DNA from: Desulfotomaculaceae bacterium
GTDB taxonomy: Bacteria; Bacillota; Desulfotomaculia; Desulfotomaculales; Pelotomaculaceae
Reading direction: 5' to 3'
NCBI GenBank assembly: GCA_028704035.1
Contig: JAQVLS010000017.1
Span: forward strand, 1-15,142
Length of the DNA stretch: 15,142 bases
Shown: positions 8,706-14,126 of the stretch, piece after piece
Layout: each line of letters begins with the position of its first letter
Numbering within the stretch: the first letter of the stretch is position 1
Translations under genes and position numbers: made by a program
Notes under the pieces: generated by a model
Seen by the model: only the letters and a program-made list of their open reading frames with translations
What the model was told of the DNA's origin: nothing
Databases searched by the model: none

Positions 8706-8912
8706 CTAGAAACCTTTGTATTGCGGCTCCTCAAACTCTAATACCCTAAGTCTCTTTTCCATGTCCTTTATTACGGCTGCAACCTTTTGCGAATTGCGGC
8801 TCAGCATATCCTTTGCTTCGGGGTTTTCCTCGACTGAGACAAAGGTCTCTAGTGTGGCCTGAACGCCATTGAGGCTGGCCACAGTCTCCTTGACCTGCGC
8901 GCTGATTGTCAT
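8706..8912 (-). CDS. DUF1657 small protein, copy 1
   Basis: This 68-residue helical protein resembles the DUF1657 family: VKETVASLNGVQATLETFV near the N-terminus, a second helix with AKDMLSRNSQKVAAVIKDMEKR, and the C-terminal EEPQYKGF. The ATG at 8912 is preferred over a GTG at 8918 because AGAGGGA lies at proper distance from the ATG, and the protein then has exactly the length of its paralogue at 9020-9226. In spoVA2mob-type operons DUF1657 proteins accompany DUF421. The function is unknown; a spore-associated role is inferred from context. Confidence 0.86.
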   Translation of the reverse strand: MTISAQVKETVASLNGVQATLETFVSVEENPEAKDMLSRNSQKVAAVIKDMEKRLRVLEFEEPQYKGF

Positions 8913-8969
8913 ATTCACTTATCCCTCTCTTTAACAATATTCTTTATACCTAAATGAATTAATATACAG

Positions 8970-9002
8970 GAAAAACTAAAACCGGATCTAATGATCCGGT
9001 TT
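8970..9002 (-). terminator. Intrinsic terminator between the two DUF1657 genes
   Basis: A perfect 10-bp inverted repeat, AAACCGGATC (8979-8988) with GATCCGGTTT (8993-9002) around a 4-base loop, is followed on the minus strand by TTTTAGTTTTT. It lies just after the stop of the 9020-9226 gene and inside the spore gene cluster. It may therefore separate that gene from the operon or reduce read-through. Confidence 0.8.
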
Positions 9003-9019
9003 CCGGTCAGGGCTTCTCC

Positions 9020-9226
9020 CTAAAAACCTTTATACTGAGGCTCTTCACCTTCAATCTGGCTGACTCTCTGTTCAAGAGAGTCAACAATTGCCATAGTCTG
9101 CTGGGCCGTATTAGTGAAAAGTTGTTTTGCCTGTTGGTTTTGTGTCTGCAAAGCAAAAGATTCTAGATTTCCCTGGGCACTTTTAAGGCTGGCTACCGTT
9201 TGTTTTAACTGAGTTGCAACTGTCAT
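9020..9226 (-). CDS. DUF1657 small protein, copy 2
   Basis: This 68-residue paralogue of the product of 8706-8912 has the same layout, MTVATQLKQTVASLKSAQGNLESF at the start and EEPQYKGF at the end, and is rich in Gln and Thr. It has no membrane segment and no cysteine. The ATG follows a strong GGAGGAA site seven bases upstream. A terminator follows immediately, so it may be expressed alone and more strongly than the downstream spoVA genes. The 69-base gap to pcm upstream could hold a promoter; a GGTACTA hexamer-like element near 9260 hints at a forespore sigma site, but the -35 spacing is poor. Confidence 0.87.
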   Translation of the reverse strand: MTVATQLKQTVASLKSAQGNLESFALQTQNQQAKQLFTNTAQQTMAIVDSLEQRVSQIEGEEPQYKGF

Positions 9227-9295
9227 TCCCCGGTTCCTCCTTTGTAATGATAATATAAAGCTATAGTACCCTGGGAATGAAATTTAATTCTTTTT

Positions 9296-9961
9296 TTACC
9301 TCTCCCACCCCTCATCGCCGATAAGCGGCACAAAGCGAACCGCTCCTAAACTTCGCTTCTTAATGTCGCCATGCATATCTTTGCTAATCAGCAACAATTC
9401 TTGCGAATTCCTTGTTCCCAGCGGAATGACCAGTCTTCCCCCAATTTTGAGCTGCTCCAGCAAAGATTTCGGCATAACCGGGGCGCCCGCTGAAACAAGG
9501 ATCCCATCAAAGGGCGCTTTACCAGGCAGCCCTTTGGTTCCATCTCCGGTAATCACCCCAATATTATTATAGTTTAGTTTTTTTAACAGGGCATCGGCGC
9601 GTTTTGCATGTGACGCTAGGCGTTCGATGGTGTAAACCATGGCTGCCAGCCCGGATAAGACAGCCGCCGCGTATCCGGAGCCGGTCCCAATTTCCAGGAC
9701 AACGTCATCTTTTCCGGGAGCCAGGGCTTCAATCATGCAGGCGACAATATATGGCTGGCTGATGGTTTGCCCATCCCCAATGGACAGAGGCCCGTCACAA
9801 TATGCGTAATCTTTCAAATTTTCCGGCACAAACAGGTGCCTTGGCACGGCAAGCATGCTGTTTTGCACAGCTTCGTTCCATATCCCCCTGAAAATAAGCT
9901 GTTCCTTTACCATTGCCTCACGTTCTGAAATTCTATTGTCATCGTCTCTTAAACCTGCCAA
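9296..9961 (-). CDS. pcm: Protein-L-isoaspartate O-methyltransferase
   Basis: The enzyme methylates isoaspartyl residues in aged proteins with SAM, starting their repair. The 221 residues include RGIWNEAVQNSMLAVPRHLFVP (25-46), the family segment YCDGPLSIGDGQTISQPYIVA (54-74) with the substrate-site Ser at about 60, and the SAM motif VLEIGTGSGYAAAVLSGLA (88-106). The C-terminal LGAVRFVPLIGDEGW is also typical. The start is TTG at 9961 with an AGGTGA site seven bases upstream; an internal ATG at residue 17 has no good site. It lies 69 bases upstream of the DUF1657 gene in the same direction, so a link to spore protein repair is possible but not shown. Confidence 0.94.
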   Translation of the reverse strand: MAGLRDDDNRISEREAMVKEQLIFRGIWNEAVQNSMLAVPRHLFVPENLKDYAYCDGPLSIGDGQTISQPYIVACMIEALAPGKDDVVLEIGTGSGYAAAVLSGLAAMVYTIERLASHAKRADALLKKLNYNNIGVITGDGTKGLPGKAPFDGILVSAGAPVMPKSLLEQLKIGGRLVIPLGTRNSQELLLISKDMHGDIKKRSLGAVRFVPLIGDEGWER

Positions 9962-10087
9962 ATATAATCACCTGCCCTTAATATTTTGTATTAGAGATAT
10001 CTTAACCTTATCCATTATCGCCAGCAAGTATAAAACCATCATATATGGAAAATATAATCAAAACTATTACAACAATACCGGCATAGC

Positions 10088-10096
10088 TGATACTAT
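10088..10096 (+). promoter_or_regulatory. Possible extended -10 promoter for lgt
   Basis: TGA followed by TACTAT (10091-10096) resembles an extended -10 element; TTACAA 18 bases upstream is a poor -35. If used, it gives a leader of about 145 bases before lgt. Other AT-rich hexamers in this 285-base gap between pcm and lgt could also serve. Confidence 0.3.
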
Positions 10097-10144
10097 CGAT
10101 CAGGCAAAAGGAGAAACATCTAAAAGAAAATCATAAAAAGGGAA

Positions 10145-10231
10145 TTTTCAACCCAAAGAATGGTTGGGAAACTGAAAGGCTGGTTGAAAAGCCAGCCTTT
10201 CTCTAATATGATTGGAAAGAAACGTCTTTCT
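10145..10231 (+). promoter_or_regulatory. Structured leader upstream of lgt with competing hairpins
   Basis: TTTTCAACC (10145-10153) is perfectly complementary to GGTTGAAAA (10182-10190). The latter overlaps a 10-bp hairpin GAAAGGCTGG (10174-10183) with CCAGCCTTTC (10192-10201), so the two pairings exclude each other. A further hairpin, GAAAGA (10215-10220) with TCTTTC (10225-10230), ends four bases before the GGAGGA ribosome site. No T-run is present, so control of translation would be more likely than termination. It matches no riboswitch class that I recognise. Confidence 0.4.
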
Positions 10232-10246
10232 AATGGAGGAATTGTG

Positions 10247-11020
10247 ATGATAGACCCGGTGGCGATCCAGATTGGATCCATTCCTATACACTGGTACGGT
10301 ATTCTTATCGATACTGCTTTTATTCTCGGTGCGGCATTGGCATATCGCCATGCGAAAAAAGCTGGATTAAGTACAGAACATCTGTTAAATATAATTATTC
10401 TAATTATTCCGGCAGCCATGATCGGGGCCAGGCTTTATTATGTTATATTTAATTGGCAGAGCTACGCCCATAACCCATTAGAAGCATTAGCGATCTGGCA
10501 CGGCGGACTGGCAATACACGGGGGACTGCTCGCCGGCGTTATTGTTGGCTACCTCTATATAAAAAAATATAATTTAAATTTCTGGGGATACGCTGATGTT
10601 GTTGCTCCAAGTATTATCCTGGGCCAGGCTATTGGCAGGTGGGGTAACTTCATAAACCAGGAAGCCTACGGTTACTCCGTAAGCAGTAAATTTATCAGCC
10701 GTTTTCCTGCTTTTATCCAGAAGCAGATGTATATTGAAAATCAATTTCACCATCCAACGTTTCTGTACGAGTCACTCTGGGACCTGGCGGTGTTCGCATT
10801 TCTGATATATATCTTTAAACGAAAACAATTTGACGGGCAGGTAATGTTACTTTACCTGGCGCTATATTCTGTCGGCCGGTTTTTTGTCGAATCGCTGCGC
10901 ATGGATAGCGAAATGCTGGGCCCGTTTAGGCTTGCTCAAATTGCAAGCATTTTATTAATCGGCCTGGCGGTTTATTTTTATATAAAATTATCCCAGAAAA
11001 ACCTGCAAATAAAAAAATAG
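10247..11020 (+). CDS. lgt: Prolipoprotein diacylglyceryl transferase
   Basis: Lgt transfers diacylglycerol from phosphatidylglycerol to the lipobox cysteine of prelipoproteins in the cytoplasmic membrane. The 257 residues contain WHGGLAIHGGLLAG (84-97) with His91, the Lgt signature GRWGNFINQEAYG (130-142) with the essential-type Arg131, and LALYSVGRFFVESLRMD (204-220) with Arg211 and Glu215. Around six or seven hydrophobic segments are visible. The ATG at 10247 is six bases after GGAGGA and matches family N-termini (MIDPVAIQIGSIPIHWYG). The frame is open upstream to 10160, but that part is leader RNA. One likely substrate is the YhcN-type lipoprotein of this window. Confidence 0.96.
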   Translation: MIDPVAIQIGSIPIHWYGILIDTAFILGAALAYRHAKKAGLSTEHLLNIIILIIPAAMIGARLYYVIFNWQSYAHNPLEALAIWHGGLAIHGGLLAGVIVGYLYIKKYNLNFWGYADVVAPSIILGQAIGRWGNFINQEAYGYSVSSKFISRFPAFIQKQMYIENQFHHPTFLYESLWDLAVFAFLIYIFKRKQFDGQVMLLYLALYSVGRFFVESLRMDSEMLGPFRLAQIASILLIGLAVYFYIKLSQKNLQIKK

Positions 11021-11047
11021 AAAAAAGTATAATTAGAACAAATACAA

Positions 11048-11194
11048 GTGAAACATGATACCTTAATGGATATCGGTAATTTAATACAAGAGATGGGAAA
11101 TACAGGGCATCCAGATATCTCAAACCAGTGCTCCAGGTTGGCCCGGCTTAACTATCACCTGGTAAAATACTGGAGCAGGCCCAAAAATCTATAA
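11048..11194 (+). CDS. Doubtful 48-residue ORF, faintly Spo0E-like
   Basis: A GTG at 11048 (or ATG at 11066, 42 residues) opens a frame ending at 11194. The product contains LIQEMGNTGHPDIS and SRLARLNYHLVKYW. This loosely recalls the Spo0E-like phosphatase pattern (a helix, a G-x-HPE loop, then S-x-x-LD-x-L), but the diagnostic serine and aspartate are not conserved. No ribosome site is convincing, and the frame overlaps an inverted repeat (11130-11136 with 11170-11176). It may be noncoding; listed for completeness. Confidence 0.2.
   Translation: MKHDTLMDIGNLIQEMGNTGHPDISNQCSRLARLNYHLVKYWSRPKNL
11130..11176. repeat. Inverted repeats in the lgt-downstream intergenic region
   Basis: GCTCCAG (11130-11136) pairs with CTGGAGC (11170-11176), while CCAGGT (11133-11138) can instead pair with ACCTGG (11157-11162). 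No T-run follows, so neither is a clear terminator for lgt. The rest of 11021-11250 shows nothing else I can name. Confidence 0.4.
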
Positions 11195-11250
11195 CTGATT
11201 ATTGCCGGTAATATTGGAGATCGTTGTCATTAACAGACCCGATACGTGTA

Positions 11251-11278
11251 ACACACCTAACTAAATCCTCATATTATA
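11251..11278 (+). promoter_or_regulatory. Candidate sigma-K promoter of the small peptide gene
   Basis: CATATTATA (11270-11278) fits the sigma-K -10 pattern CATAnnnTA exactly, and an AC-rich stretch ACACAC (11251-11256) lies about 15 bases upstream, as in sigma-K -35 regions. Transcription would begin near 11286, just ahead of the ribosome site. The motif is short, so a chance match is possible. Confidence 0.4.
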
Positions 11279-11309
11279 CAAAAAAGGATATTGAGGGGGT
11301 ACGTATATT

Positions 11310-11423
11310 ATGGCATTCGGCACTGGCGGCGGCGGAGCGATTTCCGGATCCTTCAGCGTTTCTTTCTTTTTTACATTTTTCTTCTTTATACTAATTGTAT
11401 TCTTATTGTTATTCTTTATCTAG
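11310..11423 (+). CDS. 37-residue Gly- and Phe-rich hydrophobic peptide, probably sporulation-associated
   Basis: The peptide begins MAFGTGGGGAISGSFSVS and continues as an unbroken hydrophobic run of Phe, Ile, Leu and Val to its last residue, so it should lie in or on a membrane. A GAGGGGGT ribosome site is nine bases before the ATG, and a strong terminator begins 15 bases after the stop, which together support a real single-gene transcript. The glycine-rich head and hydrophobic tail recall small spore proteins of the YjcZ kind, though I cannot assign it to that family. The candidate sigma-K promoter upstream would place expression in the late mother cell. Confidence 0.65.
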   Translation: MAFGTGGGGAISGSFSVSFFFTFFFFILIVFLLLFFI

Positions 11424-11437
11424 GTTTAAATTCTACA

Positions 11438-11477
11438 GAGGACGGGGATCTAAAAACCCGTCCTCCTTTTATTTTTT
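11438..11477 (+). terminator. Intrinsic terminator after the small peptide gene
   Basis: GAGGACGGG (11438-11446) and CCCGTCCTC (11457-11465) form a perfect 9-bp stem, followed by CTTTTATTTTTT on the plus strand. On the minus strand no T-run follows, so it probably does not serve the facing DUF4912 gene. Confidence 0.9.
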
Positions 11478-11502
11478 GATTGGATAATAGTTGAGCTGCC
11501 TG

Positions 11503-11907
11503 CTAAGAGCCTGTCTTGGGACTAAAAATTGCCGACGATGGAGAATTCACTTTATTAGTTGGATTGCAAGGCAGGTCGTTTGGTGCAAAAATAGTATTTG
11601 ACCGCAGTAATGGCAAAAATAAATTGTCTTCGTTCAATGTCCCTATTTCGCAGTTGTAGGACATGCCCGGCTGGACATCTTTAAAATAATAATTTTTTTC
11701 GTTCAGGTCGAAATCATACGCTTGACAGAAGCTGCTTACCCCAGTATTCAACCTGATCTGCACACGCTCTTTTTCACTCAGCGCACTTTTTAACCCCGGT
11801 GACAATTCCCAGTATGCATACAGGATCCTAGGGCTCTGAATCAATAAAGAGAGTATGTTCTCATGGTACCCGGCCGGCAGGATTTTTTTTAATATTTGAT
11901 CTCCCAA
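11503..11907 (-). CDS. DUF4912 domain protein
   Basis: The 134-residue soluble protein has an N-terminal block LPAGYHENILSLLIQSPRILYAYWELSPGL (10-39), with the P-x-x-LYAYWE core seen in DUF4912 proteins, and a second block YYFKDVQPGMSYNCEIG (73-89) ending in LPLLRSNTIFAP. The last ~25 residues are low complexity (Asn, Pro, Ser). The family is common in Firmicutes and its function is unknown; it has an SH2-like or carbohydrate-binding-like beta character by inference only. The start is TTG with AAGGGGG about six bases upstream; no ATG is near. It is 93 bases downstream of the flavoprotein gene and may be co-transcribed. Confidence 0.75.
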   Translation of the reverse strand: MGDQILKKILPAGYHENILSLLIQSPRILYAYWELSPGLKSALSEKERVQIRLNTGVSSFCQAYDFDLNEKNYYFKDVQPGMSYNCEIGTLNEDNLFLPLLRSNTIFAPNDLPCNPTNKVNSPSSAIFSPKTGS

Positions 11908-12000
11908 TTATAACCCCCTTTCCCTCCTTATGGATCACTTAGACGTAAGGTGCAAAAAATCCTTCCAGCAATGGGCATTGTTTACATTTATATTTGTCGA

Positions 12001-12876
12001 TTAAGCTTGTGCCGAGTCCAAATAATTTACCGCGATGAGGGCCGCCACCTGTCCCTCTCCAACTGATTTAGCCAGCTGGTATGGTTTCCCCGTACAATCA
12101 CCGGCCGCAAAAATACCTGGGATATTTGTTTTAAATTCACGGTCGACCAGGATGTGGTTTTCCTTAACAGCCAAACCTGGCAGGAGGGTGTCCGGCAGAT
12201 ATGTTTCCCTGTAGATAAACACACCCTGCACACCCAGTTCATGCCCGTCAATTCTTAATCCGGTGACGCTGCTGACGCCGGTTATAACCTGTATATTATC
12301 TGCTTCAATTACTTCAATGCCATCTTTAAGACCATTAAACATTTTCTTATCGCCGGCAATGAAATACACCTTGCGGCAAAATTCCATTAGAAAATTTGCT
12401 TCCTCAACACCTTCGCCGGTATAGGCAATCACTGCCACATCTTTCCCTGTAAATAACGGTCCATCGCAGGTGGCACAGTATCCCACGCCTTTTCCTGTAA
12501 ATTCCCTCTCTCCATCGATTAATTTGTCAACAGTGATGCCGGTAGCAATTATGACTGACCGCGCGTTATAATGCGCATCCCCCGCCTTCAGCGTAAAATT
12601 GCCGTGGCTGTTTTGCACGATTGAATTAATTATGTTCTGCCGAATGAAAATATTCATCTCGTTGGCGTGTTCTAAAAAATTCTTTCTTAATATCTCTCCG
12701 GTTATGTTTGGCGAACCAAGGTAGTTATTGACGACCGAAGATTTTTGCAGTTTTGGGGCACATAGTTCCCCGCCAAACAAATCAACAGTTTTTCTTCTGA
12801 TGCTGGCGTTTACTGCTGCGGACAAACCGGCCGGCCCACAGCCGATAATGGCTATATCGGAGATCTCCTTTTCCAT
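12001..12876 (-). CDS. Thioredoxin reductase-like flavoprotein lacking NADPH-binding motifs
   Basis: The 291-residue protein has the architecture of low-molecular-weight thioredoxin reductase. It has an FAD-binding IIGCGPAGLSAA (10-21), VIIATGITVDKLIDGE (108-123), the redox-active YCATCDGPLFTGK (133-145) with Cys134 and Cys137, and the C-terminal FAD motif IFAAGDCTG (255-263). In NADPH-dependent enzymes the middle domain carries GGGDSA(x)EEA and HRRxxxR. Here the equivalent segments read VAVIAYTGEGVEEANFL (147-163) and YFIAGDKKMF (171-180), so both signatures are missing. This resembles ferredoxin-dependent flavin thioredoxin reductases (FFTR) or other NADPH-independent relatives in clostridia. 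No thioredoxin or ferredoxin gene is adjacent. The ATG follows AGAGGGG six bases upstream. Confidence 0.88.
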   Translation of the reverse strand: MEKEISDIAIIGCGPAGLSAAVNASIRRKTVDLFGGELCAPKLQKSSVVNNYLGSPNITGEILRKNFLEHANEMNIFIRQNIINSIVQNSHGNFTLKAGDAHYNARSVIIATGITVDKLIDGEREFTGKGVGYCATCDGPLFTGKDVAVIAYTGEGVEEANFLMEFCRKVYFIAGDKKMFNGLKDGIEVIEADNIQVITGVSSVTGLRIDGHELGVQGVFIYRETYLPDTLLPGLAVKENHILVDREFKTNIPGIFAAGDCTGKPYQLAKSVGEGQVAALIAVNYLDSAQA

Positions 12877-13001
12877 TTGCGTCCCCTCTTCTCTTTTTTA
12901 AACATTATGCCCATGACACAAACAGTCTTGCATTAAATCTTTATCTGCACACTGGCGGCCTGCATGGAATACGCTTAAGTAAAGGGAGCTGGACGTTTAA
13001 C

Positions 13002-13124
13002 ATGTTTGAAATTAATCCCCTGACCATGAGGTGGAAAACAGCGCGGCTGATTAAACTAATCAGGTTGCTGAACATAATGCGGTTTTTCATAGCGATAGTC
13101 AATCGGTATTTGAGAAGAATTTAA
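13002..13124 (+). CDS. Candidate 40-residue cationic amphipathic peptide
   Basis: The frame opens with ATG and runs 40 codons: MFEINPLTMRWKTARLIKL, then helical, Arg-rich sequence ending VNRYLRRI. It has nine Lys/Arg and one acidic residue, with hydrophobic residues spaced as in an amphipathic helix. An AAAGGGAG element lies 13 bases before the ATG, farther than ideal. The stop directly abuts the inverted repeat at 13125-13151. It is the only notable content of the 285-base gap between the flavoprotein and hisG. Function unknown; a small membrane-active peptide or chance frame are both possible. Confidence 0.4.
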   Translation: MFEINPLTMRWKTARLIKLIRLLNIMRFFIAIVNRYLRRI

Positions 13125-13151
13125 AAAGCACTGTACCGGGTACAGTGCTTT
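13115..13151 (-). terminator. Intrinsic terminator of hisG
   Basis: AAAGCACTGTACC (13125-13137) and GGTACAGTGCTTT (13139-13151) are perfect inverted repeats (at least 12 bp paired). On the minus strand they are followed by TTTTTAAATTCTT. The stem begins ten bases after the hisG stop codon. On the plus strand only three T follow. Confidence 0.88.
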
Positions 13152-13161
13152 ACATCTGGGT

Positions 13162-14031
13162 CTATGGTATTACTTTCGTCAGGGGATATTCAATAATATC
13201 TTGCGCTCCCGCCCTTTTCAAAGCAGGTATCAAGTCTCTCACCTGTTTTTCCTCAAGTATTACCTCGATCGCAACCCAATTGCTGTGTACCAGCTGTGAG
13301 ACAGTGGGCTGTTTCATTGCGGGTAGCACATCCAGGATAGCCTCCAGCTTTTCACCAGGCACGTTCATTTTTAGGCCGACTTTTGACCTGGCTCGCAGCG
13401 CGCCCTGGAGTAAGACAGCCAGGTTCTGCAGTTTCAACTTTTTCCAGGGGTCTTCCCAGGCAGCAGTATTGGCATGCAGTTTTGTTGTGGATTCCAAAAT
13501 GGTTGTTAAAATGCGCAGGTTATTGGCTTTGATCGAACTGCCTGTTTCCGTTATATCAGCAATAGCATCGACTAAATGCGGCACTTTCACTTCCGTCGCG
13601 CCATAAGAAAATTCGACTGAGGCGCTAACCCCGTTATCTTTCAGGTAATTCTGGGTGACCCTGACCAGTTCTGTGGCAATTCTCTTGCCGTTCAGATCAG
13701 ATACTTTTACAACATCGCTGTCTTTAGCGACAGCAATTACAAGGCGTATCGGATTTGAAGTGCTCTTGGCATAAATTAGATCTGCCACTTCAACCACGTC
13801 AACTTCATTTTCCAGGATCCAGTCCAGCCCGCTTATACCCGCGTCAAGTACGCCTTCAGCCACATACCTGGGAATTTCCTGGGCCCTCATCAGAATTATC
13901 TCCAGCTCCGGGTCGTTTACCACGGGGAAATAGGAGCGCGAACGCACATTAATAGCGAAACCGGCCTGTTTAAAAAGATCAAAAGTAGCTTCCTGCAGGC
14001 TCCCTTTGGGCAAGCCTAATCTCAATTTCAA
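13162..14031 (-). CDS. hisG: ATP phosphoribosyltransferase, long (HisZ-independent) form
   Basis: HisG joins ATP and PRPP in the first step of histidine synthesis. At 289 residues it is the long form, with an N-terminal LRLGLPKGSL (3-12), DAGISGLDWI (63-72), the PRPP-binding loop ADITETGSS (158-166), and a C-terminal ACT-like regulatory domain from about 212 (GLKMNVPGEKLEAILDVLP and DIIEYPLTKVIP). That domain mediates histidine feedback in characterised long forms, so a HisZ partner is not expected. The start is TTG with GGAGG eight bases upstream. It has its own sigma-A promoter and terminator, and no other his gene is in the window. Confidence 0.96.
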   Translation of the reverse strand: MKLRLGLPKGSLQEATFDLFKQAGFAINVRSRSYFPVVNDPELEIILMRAQEIPRYVAEGVLDAGISGLDWILENEVDVVEVADLIYAKSTSNPIRLVIAVAKDSDVVKVSDLNGKRIATELVRVTQNYLKDNGVSASVEFSYGATEVKVPHLVDAIADITETGSSIKANNLRILTTILESTTKLHANTAAWEDPWKKLKLQNLAVLLQGALRARSKVGLKMNVPGEKLEAILDVLPAMKQPTVSQLVHSNWVAIEVILEEKQVRDLIPALKRAGAQDIIEYPLTKVIP

Positions 14032-14076
14032 CTTCTTTTCCTCCTCTGTGATTACCGCGATTGATTACATTGTAAA

Positions 14077-14105
14077 AGTATACCTTTAGGAAATTCAGGT
14101 GTCAA
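14077..14105 (-). promoter_or_regulatory. Sigma-A promoter of hisG
   Basis: On the minus strand a perfect TTGACA (14105-14100) is followed after exactly 17 bases by TATACT (14082-14077). The predicted start near 14070 gives a leader of about 38 bases, too short for a T-box, so transcript-level control by tRNA-His is not indicated. Confidence 0.88.
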
Positions 14106-14126
14106 GACCGGCATTACAGTAAAAAT

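Noticed and set aside
8706..9226. DUF1657 pair as a frameshifted single gene
   Set aside because: Both copies are full-length, each has its own ribosome site and stop, and a terminator separates them.
10160..10246. A longer lgt N-terminus
   Set aside because: This stretch is hairpin-rich leader; the GGAGGA site and family N-terminus both point to the ATG at 10247.
14032..14126. A T-box or other riboswitch before hisG
   Set aside because: The promoter leaves only about 38 bases of leader, too short for a T-box, and no such motif is present.
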